Positions 18,850 to 29,358 are shown, counted from the stretch's first letter. The stretch is DNA of 64,000 nt from Sphingobium sp. CECT 9361 (GCF_918741285.1 NZ_CAKKNC010000020.1:1-64000), one strand, 5' to 3'. Program-made: numbers and translations. The notes: generated by a model from the sequence alone, not told the origin.

Positions 18850-19801
18850 AGCGGCGCTTATCCTTAAGGTTGGATCGTCGAGGACGCTGCACTCCGCTTG
18901 GGCGGCCCAAGGCCTCAGCAGAATTCGGCGCAGCTTTGTTGGTAAAGTACATTTGCCCTGCGCGCAGGAAATCGAAGGGCGACAATTCGCGCTTGATCAT
19001 CAAGGCGCAGCCTACCAGGATCTTGCGCGCGAAGGCAAAACACGCCTGCGGGGACGTCCACGCATATCGTCCCAGGGCGACCACTGTTCCTGGGAAATAT
19101 TTGGCACGAATGGATGGGTCAAAGTCGCGATGTCCGATCATGCGATAGGGTGCATGACGAACCTCCTGCGATGCAAAATATGCACGCATCGCAAATTCCG
19201 TGTCCTCTCCGCTCTTTGCCGTTGTCCCCAAACCGAGAGACTCATCGAACCCGCCTATCGTCTTCAAAATACGCCCACGTAGGAAAATCGTGTTTGAAGA
19301 GGCTCTCGATATCGCATCCTGCAGGCTACTGGGCCTCTCATCGATCGTCGATGGCATGCCGGCGGCAGATCCGTAGCGACAGAACCAGAAGTCCAGACGG
19401 CTATCGGTCTGGAACCTGTCATAAATATATTCAAGAACGCCGGGCGGGAACCAGGCGTCGTCGTCGGGGAACGCCACCAAAGCGTTGGCGAGCGCTAGGC
19501 TATCGGTGGCCAGCAAGGCGTCGAGCATCATGTTGCGCGCAACAGAGAGCGGCACTTGTGTGGGGCTGGCCGTTACTATCATGTCGCGGGGGAACCCGAA
19601 GCGAATGCAGGCTGCGGCAATGTCATGGCAGCATTGCAACAGCATCCGGTGTTCTACTGTCACATCGGGATAATTCTGGCGGAATGCGTCCACCGACTGA
19701 ACCAAGCGACGAAGATCGTCGTCGCGGTCCGCCAGAACATTGGCCGTCGTCAACAGGACTATTTGGGTTCGGCAAGCCAAGATATTCGCTCCTATCGACA
19801 T
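18842..19801 (-). CDS. Family 2 glycosyltransferase
   Basis: 319 residues. The N-terminus TQIVLLTTANVLADRDDDLRRLVQSV matches a GT-A fold start; PLSVARNMMLDAL and the acidic FPDDDAWFPPGV (DxD-type, nucleotide-sugar/metal site) follow; GGFDESLGLGTTAKSGEDTEFAMRAY is the acceptor-side ED motif. There are no strong membrane segments, so it is cytoplasmic or peripheral. Substrate unknown. The ATG at 19801 is chosen because conserved residues start just after it; an ATG at 19819 is in frame with no better ribosome site. It is the first gene of a three-gene unit with an acyltransferase and a ligase/polymerase. Confidence 0.85.
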   Translation of the reverse strand: MSIGANILACRTQIVLLTTANVLADRDDDLRRLVQSVDAFRQNYPDVTVEHRMLLQCCHDIAAACIRFGFPRDMIVTASPTQVPLSVARNMMLDALLATDSLALANALVAFPDDDAWFPPGVLEYIYDRFQTDSRLDFWFCRYGSAAGMPSTIDERPSSLQDAISRASSNTIFLRGRILKTIGGFDESLGLGTTAKSGEDTEFAMRAYFASQEVRHAPYRMIGHRDFDPSIRAKYFPGTVVALGRYAWTSPQACFAFARKILVGCALMIKRELSPFDFLRAGQMYFTNKAAPNSAEALGRPSGVQRPRRSNLKDKRRYA

Positions 19802-20289
19802 TGGTTCCCGTTCTTCCATAGCCCAGAGGCCGTTCCTGACCTTGCCAATTCGATAATGACCGAAACCATCTTATCCAGAGCAACGCTAGGATGCCAACGG
19901 TTATGCGATAAATATTGTGTTTCCCCGGCCTGCACAATCTCGCTTCTTTCCATCGTAGATCGATTGCCGTGCATGCCGCAAGCCAGTGCCTGTCACACTC
20001 TTGGAATGCCAGCGATAATGCGTTGTGCGTGCGAAGACCGTCGGCCTGCTCGTCATGATACAAAGGCCGAATGCCGAACGCTCTTTATGCGTTCGCCGGT
20101 GTTTGAAGCCCGTAACCGCTGCGGTGATGGGCCGCTCTCCCGTTTTGCAAAGCAGCGCCCCATGCATTGCATAGCGGCATGATAGCAGGCGAAGGCAGCG
20201 ACAGGCGCGCGGTCGATCGCTTTAACGGCGCGCGCCGCGACCCGTTAGAGGCCGCGGCGCACCCTTGGACAGAAAGCTCTGTGTTAGGG
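19802..20289. other. Intergenic stretch between minus-strand genes
   Basis: About 490 bases with no recognisable gene. A GC-rich hairpin (20232-20260) near the right end follows the helix-2 gene. Promoter elements for the GT2 unit should lie near the left end but were not identified. Confidence 0.45.
20232..20260 (-). terminator. GC-rich hairpin after helix-2 gene, possible terminator
   Basis: An 8-bp perfect stem (GCGCCGCG at 20232-20239 with CGCGGCGC at 20253-20260), about 30 bases downstream of the helix-2 stop. No T run on the minus strand, so the assignment is weak. Confidence 0.35.
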
Positions 20290-22950
20290 TCAGACGATAA
20301 AAAAGTCTGAAAGATGCAAGGTTGGATTGTTCTGGAACTGGGCAATCTGCACAGCCGCGCCACTTCCGCTGCCGTCGGCGTCCCATAGAAGAGCACCGGT
20401 TTGGTCGCTGTAGAGAAGCGTCGGTGCAGCGCTGCTTGCTACGAGCTTGGAGGTAACCTCAAAGGCCACGCTCGACATTTTGGCAAGGCCAAGATGAGCA
20501 AGTCCAATCTTGTCGGTGCCGGCAGCAAAGTCCGTAACGGTATCGAAGCTTCGCTTGAAGCTGGGGTCGAGGACGAAAATATCTGCCCCCGCCCCGCCAG
20601 TCAGGGTGTCAAAACCGTCTCCACCGATCAGGCGATCGTTGTTGAGGCCGCCATCCAATATGTCATTCTTCAGCCCGCCATCAAGCCAGTCATTGCCAAC
20701 GCCACCTGTCAAGCTATCGACGCCATCCATACCGAAGAGCCTGTCGTCCCCTGCCCCGCCGATCAGTATATTCATGGAATTATTGCCAGTCAGCGTGTCG
20801 GCAAAGCTGCTGCCCGTCAGATTTTCGATCTGGCTGTATTTGTCGCCAGCGGCATCTCCCATGTTGAGCGATGCACTGGCGATATTCGCAACCACACCCG
20901 ATGCGGCATCGGCATAGCTTGCGGTATCCTTGCCGCCGCCGCCCTGCAGGAAGTCAGCGCCCGATCCGCCGGAGAGGATATCGTCGCCATCCCCGCCGAT
21001 CAATTTGTCGGCCCCCGCTCCGCCAATGATGAGATCAGCCTTAACCGTTCCGACAAGCGTATCCACACCGGTGGTTCCGTAAACTTTGTTGAAGCCGGTA
21101 AGAGACGAAAAGGCAGTTCCGCCCATTTCTATTTTCGCAGTGACTTCAGTCGTTACTGGCGCAGGAGCGGCAGGTACAGGTGCAGGGATCGACACCGCCC
21201 CGCCCGAAGGGTCAGTGCCCACAGAAGGCCCATCGGAGGTGCTGTCGGGCAACTGAGAATAATCCGTCACCACGATGTCTGTCGAGAGATTGTGGGATGT
21301 CAGCGCTGTTGGGCTAACGTTCTTAAGAGTGGCCAGAGTCGTGAGACTGTTGGCGCCGCCGTCTGAATCGACCTGAAGGAGCGTGTCGGTCCCCGACTTT
21401 GTGAAGCGGACATAGCCCTTTGCAAGAAGGTCGCCGCTCCAGCCCAGTTGCCGTGCCATGACCGAAAGGTCGATCACATCGCCGCTTGTCCCTGCCTTGA
21501 AGTCGGTGAGGATGTCGCCTGCTTCACTAAGCGCATGGAAGGCAAAGCGATCCTGTCCAGCGCCGCCCGTCAGCAGATCCGCACCGGCACCGCCCCAGAT
21601 ATAGTCATTGCCGTTTCCGCCACGAATGGTGTCGACGCCGAGGCCTCCCAGGAGGCGATCGGCTGCGTCGCCGCCGGTGATGGTCTCATCCGTCGCAAAA
21701 GCGCCCACCTTCAGGCTGTTGTTGGTCATGGTGACGCCGGTGCTGTCGGGCTTGATGGTGACCTTGTTGGTCAGGATTTCAAACACGCTGTTGGAAAGCG
21801 TGTTTTCGGTCGGTGCATTCTGATTGAAATAGGCGTACCCGCTGTTTTCCTTCAGGTTCACATTGTCGACGGTGATCCGGCGACCATCGCCATCGCCATA
21901 TTCGAAAAACAAGATACCCTTGTTATTGCCCGATCCGGAAATATCCTGGAAACTGTTATCGGTGCCGCGCCCCCCGAGCACGCCGAAGCTATTGAAGACG
22001 ACAGAGTCGGAATAGGTCGAAAAACGGCCCTCCGAATGCCAGGAGAAGGCAAAAGACGTCGTACCGTTCGCAACGACATTGGTGGCCGTAAGGCCGATAT
22101 CAGCGCCATATTTGGATGGATCGACGTGGGTCGCTGAAAGCCCGACGGCATTGTCGTCAACGCCGTGGCGGACAGCCTGCGCATAGAAACCATTGACGGT
22201 GGTGCCCACCGAACTGGCTGAGTGAACGCCGTAGCCATAATGGCCATTGGCTGTATCATCGGTCAGATTGATTGCCGAGGACTGCGTAACGAGGCCATTG
22301 ACGCTATTGACGAAATTGATGCCCATCGAATTGCCGTCGCGCACGGTGAGATGATCAAATTGAGTGCCTATCGTCGACCGCGCCGATACCAACGCGTCAT
22401 TCCAGCTGGGATGAGACTGGTCGCCACGGACGGTGCCGTTGGTGACAACGGCGGTCCCGCTCTGGAATTCCGAGGCCCGGACATTGGTCTTGTACTGATC
22501 TTCATAGAGCAGATCGCCCTCAAGCACCAATGTCGAACCGTTGACGCCCACGACTTTCATGGCCTGGCCAAGGCGGGTCGCCGCCCCCTGATCGTTGGAC
22601 AGAACGTCGTCTGAATAGATCTTGACATAATCGCCTACGGAGACCTTCGCAGCGCCGCTGTAGGACACCGTCAGCGCACCTGAACCATCATGGCCCAGCT
22701 GCGCCGCGCCGCTGGCCGCCATGCGACCGTCCACGGTGATGACGGATGTATCCGCTGCCTGCTGGAGGGTAGACCCATTCAGGTCGAGAGTTATCGAGCG
22801 ATTTTCGACGTTGAGCGAAAGCCCTTTGCTAATGAGGATCGTCGCATTTTTAGGAAGTACGAGTGTACCTCCAGAGGGCAGGCTATTGAGCGCCGCTTGT
22901 ATATCGGCTTCCGTTACGCCCGCATTTAATGTAATTACGGTACCAACCAT
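20290..22950 (-). CDS. Secreted RTX protein with right-handed beta-helix domain (helix-2)
   Basis: 886 residues and no Sec signal. Residues 1-410 are the same beta-helix as in helix-1, with all conserved blocks (RDGNSMG, GHYGYGVHSASS, RHGVDDNAVG, SWHSEGR, RGTDNSF). RTX repeats lie at about 430-480, followed by a strand-rich spacer (DVIDLSVMARQLGW), a proline/alanine linker near residues 575-600 (SIPAPVPAAPAPVTTEV) and a second RTX block at about 620-790. The end, LHLSDFFIV, fits the shared C-terminal signal. It is likely secreted by a type I system and active on an acidic polysaccharide; the fold is shared by lyases, epimerases and hydrolases. The ATG at 22950 has AGGGGTGG just ahead. Confidence 0.85.
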   Translation of the reverse strand: MVGTVITLNAGVTEADIQAALNSLPSGGTLVLPKNATILISKGLSLNVENRSITLDLNGSTLQQAADTSVITVDGRMAASGAAQLGHDGSGALTVSYSGAAKVSVGDYVKIYSDDVLSNDQGAATRLGQAMKVVGVNGSTLVLEGDLLYEDQYKTNVRASEFQSGTAVVTNGTVRGDQSHPSWNDALVSARSTIGTQFDHLTVRDGNSMGINFVNSVNGLVTQSSAINLTDDTANGHYGYGVHSASSVGTTVNGFYAQAVRHGVDDNAVGLSATHVDPSKYGADIGLTATNVVANGTTSFAFSWHSEGRFSTYSDSVVFNSFGVLGGRGTDNSFQDISGSGNNKGILFFEYGDGDGRRITVDNVNLKENSGYAYFNQNAPTENTLSNSVFEILTNKVTIKPDSTGVTMTNNSLKVGAFATDETITGGDAADRLLGGLGVDTIRGGNGNDYIWGGAGADLLTGGAGQDRFAFHALSEAGDILTDFKAGTSGDVIDLSVMARQLGWSGDLLAKGYVRFTKSGTDTLLQVDSDGGANSLTTLATLKNVSPTALTSHNLSTDIVVTDYSQLPDSTSDGPSVGTDPSGGAVSIPAPVPAAPAPVTTEVTAKIEMGGTAFSSLTGFNKVYGTTGVDTLVGTVKADLIIGGAGADKLIGGDGDDILSGGSGADFLQGGGGKDTASYADAASGVVANIASASLNMGDAAGDKYSQIENLTGSSFADTLTGNNSMNILIGGAGDDRLFGMDGVDSLTGGVGNDWLDGGLKNDILDGGLNNDRLIGGDGFDTLTGGAGADIFVLDPSFKRSFDTVTDFAAGTDKIGLAHLGLAKMSSVAFEVTSKLVASSAAPTLLYSDQTGALLWDADGSGSGAAVQIAQFQNNPTLHLSDFFIV

Positions 22951-24240
22951 TATACCACCCCTGAAAAAATGTACTTTGAACCTTTAAATTGAAATATTTT
23001 TTCTCTTACACTTCAATTTAGTATGACGATTATTATCGCAGATAAGCACGAGAACCATCAATGGATCTGATTAACGGGCTATTTCCCAATTTTAATCTGA
23101 CCGATATTTTCTGTGTTAAGAAAGATGATTGGAACCATCTGCCGTGGATTTATAAATAGGCGATCTGTCTTATCGCGCGATTGCGCCACATAGTTTCCTG
23201 CGCGTTAACCGTTTGAAAAACTTGACCAAGCTGCTCCAGGAACATTGGTTGAGTATCGATTGGGGTAGCGGCGCTCCCCCGCCTGCCGGGAAAGCTTGCT
23301 CCTATCGACGCACTGCACTCCGGCGCGACGCAGCTAAAAGCGGATCGATCCTGCAAACAGAATCTGGCCTGTGCAGAATGTGCGTACGCAGCCATATGCC
23401 ACGGGCAAAAATTCCGCTGCAGAACCCGGTTGCGCTGCGCCATCCTATCTCCACAGGATATGTCCCAGCTGTGCGGGTATCGGCTGAAGCGATAAACGCG
23501 CCTTTAGAAATATGCAGGCAGGCCTCGAGTGTTTTGCCTTCCCCTGTTTCCCTCATGATGCGTATTGAAAAGGAGATCGAGGCGCTGGGGTGCGCCAACA
23601 CCCCCTGTCGCATTCACAGCCATTCGGGGATCTATGGGTGGATGAAAGCCCGCGGCGCGCCGCCGGATCTCTTGGGAGGCATGATCATAGCCATGCTATA
23701 ATCGAAGAAAAGCACAGAGGACTCCTCTTAGGCCGACAAATTCCAGATCATGCCGAACACGGCATGATTTCTAGCAAAGCTGCGTTGGCTGGTTCAGGTC
23801 AGGATATCGCAGACAGACATTTGTCCGGCCAACGCGATCGCGCTTTTTGTGCGGATGCATCGCATATGGCCCCAAGATATTCATATCGAAGCCCATGGCG
23901 TGACCCAGGGTCGGGCAATCCTTCTTGTCCATGACCCGCGCACAAGCAAGGGAGACGCCAGGACTATGCGTTCGCGCGCAACTCTCTGTCCCCTTGCCGT
24001 TATCCTGCCCGGTGCGACCGTCGGCGCGAACCGCGTTGGCATGGCCGGTGCAGTCGCGCCTCAGCACGTCTCGCAGGGTTTGATCGTCTTTGGCAATACC
24101 GCCGGCAGGTCGATGGAAGGCGCAATCGGGCTGCGTCTCGTCACGCTTCCGGTAGCTGCGCTGTCGAGACGTTCATTTTGGGCACGACAATCGCCACGCG
24201 GTCCTATCACCATTGCACCGCATGGGGGTAATGGCGACAG
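22951..24240. other. Long intergenic stretch, no gene recognised
   Basis: About 1.29 kb. The part next to helix-2 (22960-23150) is A/T-rich and should hold its promoter. From 23200 to 24240 there are open frames on both strands, but none has a ribosome site with a recognisable protein, and codon use does not resemble the neighbours. It may contain decayed sequence. A perfect 9-bp inverted repeat with a 4-base loop sits at 23747-23768. Confidence 0.45.
23747..23768. other. Short perfect hairpin
   Basis: ATCATGCCG and CGGCATGAT separated by AACA, followed by TTT on the plus strand. It could be a terminator remnant or an operator; no gene is close. Confidence 0.35.
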
Positions 24241-24250
24241 GCTCCGGCGA

Positions 24251-27200
24251 TCAGGCGAAGAGATAGTCGGCCGTGGTCAGTTGCGTGACCCCGGCGAGGC
24301 GGATAGTGTCGAGGGCATCGCCATAGGCGCTGCCGGCATGGATGGTATAGACGTCACTTGTGCCCACCTGGGTGAGATAAGCGTCTGCACCATAACCGAT
24401 AAATCTGAGGCTATCGCCACCGGCAACGCCTGCGCCGGCAAAGTCGGTCACAACGTCCCCATGGCCTTCCCCCCGCTGGAAGACGAAGACATCGTCGCCA
24501 GCGCCGCCGGTCAGCATGTCCGCGCCGCCGCGACCGTCCAGGATGTTGACCCCGGCATTGCCGATGATCGTGTTGCCCAGATCATTGCCCGTACCGTTGA
24601 GCGCCTTGCTCGTCGAAAGCTGCAAGGTCTCGATATTGTCGGACAGCGTATAGCTGATCTGCGACAGCACGCGGTCGGTGCCCTGCCCGGCCAGCTCGAT
24701 CACCACGTCGCCAACATTATCCACGACATAGGTGTCATTGCCTGCGCCACCCTTCATCATGTCCGCGCCGCCCAGACCGTCAAGCCGGTCTGCGCCGCTG
24801 CCACCGGTCAGCATATTGTCCAGAACATTGCCCGTACCGGTAAAAGCCCTGGTGCCCAAATAGCTCAGAGCCTCGACATTGGCACCCAGCACATAGCTGG
24901 AAAGGCTCGTCTGGACCGTATCGGTACCGCCGCCAGCGGCTTCCTCAACGAGATCGCCTGTCGTGTCGACGACATAGAGATCGTCGCCAAGCCCGCCGAC
25001 CATGCGATCGTCGCCGGTCCCGCCATCGAGCAGATCCGCGCCGCTGCCGCCCAGCAGAACATCGTTGCCGCCAAGACCCGACAGCGTGAGATCAGCGGTA
25101 TAGGTAGAGCCGTCAAGCTGGTCGTCGCCGTCGCTACCGGTAAAGACGTTCGACCCGCCTGTACCCGTACCGGGTCCGGTATCTGGGCCAGGGCCTGGAT
25201 CAGGCTGCGGCGGCGCAGTAGCTGCGCCATCGAAGCTATAGTCCGCGCCCGTCAGTTGCGTGACCCCGGCGAGGCGGATCGTTTCAAGGGCATCGCCATA
25301 GGCGCTGCCGGCATGGATGGTATAAACGTCACTTGTGCCCACCTGGGTGAGATAAGCGTCTGCACCATAGCCGATAAATCTGAGGCTATCGCCACCGGCA
25401 ACGCCTGCGCCGGCAAAGTCGGTCACAACGTCCCCATGGCCTTCCCCCCGCTGGAAGACGAAGACATCGTCGCCAGCGCCGCCGGTCAGCATGTCCGCGC
25501 CGCCGCGACCGTCCAGGATGTTGACCCCGGCATTGCCGATGATCGTGTTGCCCAGATCATTGCCCGTACCGTTGAGCGCCTTGCTCGTCGAAAGCTGCAA
25601 GGTCTCTATATTGTCGGACAGCGTATAGCTGATCTGCGACAGCACGCGGTCGGTGCCCTGCCCGGCCAGCTCGATCACCACGTCGCCGGCATTGTCCACG
25701 ACATAGGTGTCATTGCCTGCGCCACCCTTCATCACGTCCGCCCCGCCCAGACCGTCGAGCCGGTCCGCGCCGCTGCCCCCGGTCAGCACATTGTCCAGAA
25801 CATTGCCCGTACCGGTAAAAGCCCTTGTGCCTAAATAGCTCAGAGCCTCGACATTGGCACCCAGCACATAGCTGGCAAGGCTCGTCTGGACCGTATCGCT
25901 ACCGCCGTCGGCGGCTTCCTCAACACTATCGCCCGTCGTGTCGACAACATAGATATCGTCGCCAAGCCCGCCAACCATGCGATCGTCGCCGGTCCCGCCA
26001 TCGAGCAGATCCGCGCCGCTGCCACCCAGCAGAACATCGTTGCCGCCAAGACCCGACAGCATGAGCGCCACATCGCCAAGCGCGCCGTCGAACCGGTCCG
26101 CGCCGCTTGTGCCAGCCAGCTTTGCTTCAACCAGGCCCGTTGCCGCCAAGCCTGCACCAAGCACCACATCGCTGCCGCTAAGCTCGAGATGCTCGACATT
26201 CGACGCAAACAGGTCGGTCGTACCATCGCCATCCGCATCGATCAGCAAGGATCCGGAAGCCGCGCCGATGCGCCCGGCTGCGCCTGTCGCAACGACAACC
26301 GTGTCCGAGCCCGCTGCGCCATCGACATGGTCATAACCCAGCGTCGACGCATAGGTGAACATGTCATCGCCCGACGTCCCCAGCATCACATCGCCTGTCT
26401 TCACGTCACCGACCATGACCGTAACCACTTGCTGGCGGCTGTTGACGCCATCGGACGTTTCCACCGTCACCTGGTACGGACCCGCACCGCTCTCGTAATC
26501 CGGCGCCGTCCTGAACAGGAGTTGCGTCCCCTCGATCGTGAACAAGGCGCCATCGCCCGCACCCTCGACAATCGAGAAGCTGACAGTCTCACCGGTCTGG
26601 TCCGCGTCGCTCGCTGTAAGATCGCCCACGACCCGCTGGTTTTCATCAACGATCAGAGAAGACCCCAAAGTCAGCACAGGCGCCGTGTCGTTCACATCCC
26701 CTACCGAAATCTCAAACTGCTTCGATAAAAGATGTCCGTCGGAATCACTGACCTGGACGATGATGCTATGGGTTAAACCATCTTCGGCATCGAGCGGGCC
26801 AGTGGCAACGATAAGGTTTCCGCTGATCGCAAAGCGCCCCCCATCATCGTCGAGCAAGGTGAACGTGTTGATTTCCGAAACATCCAGGTCAATGCTTTGA
26901 ACGTGACCCACAATGGTGCCGCCCGGCGCGTTCTCGGCGACCGACGAATTGTCGATAACCAGATCGCTGGGCGGGCGGTTCAATGTCTCGATCTGCGCAA
27001 GCTGATCATTAAACGAGACACGCTCGACGCTCGTCAGATAGGTCCGATAGGGCGATGTAGGTATACGAAGGTCCTGCGCCCGCCATGTATCGGCAGATAT
27101 GCGGATGAAAGAATAATCGTCACGATTCCCGTCAAACAGGATGATGTCGTCGCCAGCGCCGCCATCTATCCGATCGTTGCCGCCATTGCTTCTGAACCGA

Positions 27201-29344
27201 TCGTCGCCAGCGCCACCCCATAAATTATTATTATTGGCGTTACCAAAGATCGAGAGGCCGACACCTGCACTGCGGCCATCGACATCATCGAAGCCGGACA
27301 CGACCGCCAGGCCTTCGGACTGATCCGAACTCGACAAGTCGATCACGTCGGAACTGTTGAGCAACAGCGTATCGCGCCCCGATCCTCCCTGGAGCGTCGC
27401 CTTGATTCCGGAATAATAAACGACAGTGTCGTTTCCTGCCCCGGTGTTGATGTTATCTGCCCCGCCAAGACCGTCGATATAGTCATCGCCAGACCCGGTG
27501 GCGATCGAGTCTGCAGACAGCGTCGGCAGAGGCTGACCGGGAACCGAATGCGAGCCATCGATATAGTCGGCGCCGGTAGTGCCGGTGATGGTGACGCCCT
27601 TGGCATAACCGATAGAGCCTGGATCGAGCACGGTGGTCGGCAAAGGCGGTGTGACATAGGTCGACGCATTCCCTGAAATCGTCATCTGGAGGTTGCTGAC
27701 AGTCAACGTGTCGGCCGAGACATTTTGCAGAATGGCGATTGTGACGGCCATATTGGCGGGATCGGCATTCACCTTGACGAGGGTATCGTTGCCGCTTTGC
27801 TCGAAGACGACATAGCCATTTGCCAGATAGTCGCCGCGCCAGCCATAGCGTGCGCCCAGAATGGACACATCGAGAATGTCGCCGCCTTCCCCGGATTGGA
27901 AGTCCGTAACCGTGTCGACCGAATCGGTACGGTCAAGAACGAAACGGTCGGAACCTGCGCCGCCTGTTAATGTATCGTTCTCCTGACCGCCCCAGATATA
28001 GTCATTGCCATTGCCACCCGACAATATGTCGATGCCGCGGCCGCCCAGCAGCCGGTCCGCTGCATCTGTGCCTGAGATGACGTCATCATCTACCCCATCG
28101 GTCTTGACGACGGTTGTGTCGACAAGGACCGTGGACCCCGGATTGCCCGTCCGGTAATCATATTCCAGATAACTGTTCTTGATGATGTTGTTGGTCGGGT
28201 CGCCTTGGACATTATGGACATAGACGCCCGCCTCTCGAACAATGACGTTGTCGATGACCGAGTCTTTGGCGTCGCCATATCCATATTCGAAATATTGAAA
28301 GGCGCGTTCATCGCCTACGCTGATCGAGTTTGTAACCGAGTTTCCGACGCCCCGGATCCCCACAAAGCCATGTGACTCAAAGGACGCTACATTGTCGAGC
28401 AGCCCGTTGCGCCCCTCCGAGTGGAAGGAATAGGAAAAGGCCGACGCACGGTAGGACACCGAATCGCGAACCACCATGCCGATGTCTGCGCCATATTTGG
28501 AGATGCTCGGATCGCCCGCGGCAACGCCCACACCATTATCGTCGGTCGCATGGCGGACCTGCTCGGCATAGAGGCCGATCACCGTTGTATTGAGCGATCC
28601 TGCAGAATGCACCCCATAGCCATACCAACCGATGGTGGTGTCATCGCGCAGGTTCATCGCAACGCTCTCGCGCACTGTCGAATTGACGTTGTTGACAAGA
28701 TTGATCCCCATGGAATTACCGTCCTTGACGGTCAGATGATCAATCTCAACGCCAATGGCGTCGCGAATATTAACTAGGGTACTCAGCCAAGTCGGATCCG
28801 TCTGATCGCCTTGCACCGTCCCGTTGGTGATCTTCAAGGTTCCACTGACGATCTGCGCGGCGCGTACGTTGGTGGCATATTGGTCGGCGTACAGGGGCTC
28901 GCCGGCAAGTTCCACGACATTGCCGTTGATCGATACGACCTGCATGGCCTGCCCTAGACGCGTTGGCAGCTCGGTATTCCGGTTGTCATTGGGAAGAATA
29001 TCGTCCGACGCGATCTTGATCCAGCTGCCCACCTGAACATCCCCAGGCACAGCATCATAGGTAATCTTTGCATTGGTGCCCGTCGTGTCGATAGCTACGG
29101 CTTTGGTAGTACCCATCATACCGTTAGCAGAAATAACGGTGACGTCATTGCCCTGACGCAATGTGCTGCCATTGAGGTCAATAGTGATATCGCGATTTGT
29201 AACGTCGATCTTAAGCCCGTCGGAAATGGTAATCTCAGCGTTCTTGGGCAGGACCAGCGTCCCTCCCTCGTTCCCGATCAAAGCCAAAGCAGAGGCGATA
29301 TCGCTCTCATTGGCACCGTCGCTGAGGTAAATTACTTGGCTCAT
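24251..29344 (-). CDS. Giant RTX protein: beta-helix, cadherin-like and duplicated RTX modules (helix-3)
   Basis: 1697 residues and no Sec signal. Residues 1-415 are the beta-helix shared with helix-1, -2 and -4 (RDGNSMG-type block KDGNSMG, GWYGYGVHSAGS, RHATDDNGVG, SFHSEGR). RTX repeats and strand-rich spacers follow to about 780. Two cadherin-like repeats lie at about 785-975, the first starting at SSVAENAPGG, the second with VDENQRVVGDLTASDAD. Then come two near-identical RTX modules and the C-terminal TTADYLFA. Residues from about 872 to the end (826 residues) are almost the same as the end of the upstream GH16 protein, so this gene is a chimera of a helix front and a borrowed tail. It starts 14 bases after that gene's stop, with GGAG 6 bases before the ATG, so the two are one operon. 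Confidence 0.87.
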   Translation of the reverse strand: MSQVIYLSDGANESDIASALALIGNEGGTLVLPKNAEITISDGLKIDVTNRDITIDLNGSTLRQGNDVTVISANGMMGTTKAVAIDTTGTNAKITYDAVPGDVQVGSWIKIASDDILPNDNRNTELPTRLGQAMQVVSINGNVVELAGEPLYADQYATNVRAAQIVSGTLKITNGTVQGDQTDPTWLSTLVNIRDAIGVEIDHLTVKDGNSMGINLVNNVNSTVRESVAMNLRDDTTIGWYGYGVHSAGSLNTTVIGLYAEQVRHATDDNGVGVAAGDPSISKYGADIGMVVRDSVSYRASAFSYSFHSEGRNGLLDNVASFESHGFVGIRGVGNSVTNSISVGDERAFQYFEYGYGDAKDSVIDNVIVREAGVYVHNVQGDPTNNIIKNSYLEYDYRTGNPGSTVLVDTTVVKTDGVDDDVISGTDAADRLLGGRGIDILSGGNGNDYIWGGQENDTLTGGAGSDRFVLDRTDSVDTVTDFQSGEGGDILDVSILGARYGWRGDYLANGYVVFEQSGNDTLVKVNADPANMAVTIAILQNVSADTLTVSNLQMTISGNASTYVTPPLPTTVLDPGSIGYAKGVTITGTTGADYIDGSHSVPGQPLPTLSADSIATGSGDDYIDGLGGADNINTGAGNDTVVYYSGIKATLQGGSGRDTLLLNSSDVIDLSSSDQSEGLAVVSGFDDVDGRSAGVGLSIFGNANNNNLWGGAGDDRFRSNGGNDRIDGGAGDDIILFDGNRDDYSFIRISADTWRAQDLRIPTSPYRTYLTSVERVSFNDQLAQIETLNRPPSDLVIDNSSVAENAPGGTIVGHVQSIDLDVSEINTFTLLDDDGGRFAISGNLIVATGPLDAEDGLTHSIIVQVSDSDGHLLSKQFEISVGDVNDTAPVLTLGSSLIVDENQRVVGDLTASDADQTGETVSFSIVEGAGDGALFTIEGTQLLFRTAPDYESGAGPYQVTVETSDGVNSRQQVVTVMVGDVKTGDVMLGTSGDDMFTYASTLGYDHVDGAAGSDTVVVATGAAGRIGAASGSLLIDADGDGTTDLFASNVEHLELSGSDVVLGAGLAATGLVEAKLAGTSGADRFDGALGDVALMLSGLGGNDVLLGGSGADLLDGGTGDDRMVGGLGDDIYVVDTTGDSVEEAADGGSDTVQTSLASYVLGANVEALSYLGTRAFTGTGNVLDNVLTGGSGADRLDGLGGADVMKGGAGNDTYVVDNAGDVVIELAGQGTDRVLSQISYTLSDNIETLQLSTSKALNGTGNDLGNTIIGNAGVNILDGRGGADMLTGGAGDDVFVFQRGEGHGDVVTDFAGAGVAGGDSLRFIGYGADAYLTQVGTSDVYTIHAGSAYGDALETIRLAGVTQLTGADYSFDGAATAPPQPDPGPGPDTGPGTGTGGSNVFTGSDGDDQLDGSTYTADLTLSGLGGNDVLLGGSGADLLDGGTGDDRMVGGLGDDLYVVDTTGDLVEEAAGGGTDTVQTSLSSYVLGANVEALSYLGTRAFTGTGNVLDNMLTGGSGADRLDGLGGADMMKGGAGNDTYVVDNVGDVVIELAGQGTDRVLSQISYTLSDNIETLQLSTSKALNGTGNDLGNTIIGNAGVNILDGRGGADMLTGGAGDDVFVFQRGEGHGDVVTDFAGAGVAGGDSLRFIGYGADAYLTQVGTSDVYTIHAGSAYGDALDTIRLAGVTQLTTADYLFA
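24276..25085 (-). repeat. 810-bp RTX module, copy A
   Basis: Encodes about 270 residues from SGLGGNDVLLGG to AGVTQLT in the tail of helix-3. Copies B, C and D are close to identical and have the same length. Confidence 0.85.
25251..26060 (-). repeat. 810-bp RTX module, copy B
   Basis: Second copy in helix-3, separated from copy A by a spacer encoding a PDPGPGPDTGPGTGTGG linker. It differs from A at scattered bases. Confidence 0.85.
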
Positions 29345-29358
29345 AGCAGCTCCGGCGA

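Larger units (their letters stand above)
24241..26730 (-). repeat. 2490-bp direct repeat, copy 1 (3' end of helix-3)
   Basis: Nearly identical by eye to 29349-31838 with a constant offset of 5108 bases. It covers the last 826 codons, the stop and 10 bases beyond, which carry an orphan copy of the GGAG ribosome site used by helix-3. Identity ends sharply at 26730 inside the first cadherin-like repeat. Confidence 0.9.

Noticed and set aside
23213..23701. Open frame of 162 codons in the long intergenic stretch
   Set aside because: No ribosome site, no recognisable domain, and overlapping frames on both strands of equal quality.
23849..25834. Open frame of 661 codons on the plus strand
   Set aside because: It lies antisense to the helix-3 RTX repeats. 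Gly/Asp-rich RTX codons give few stop codons on the opposite strand, and the translation follows the same repeats in reverse.
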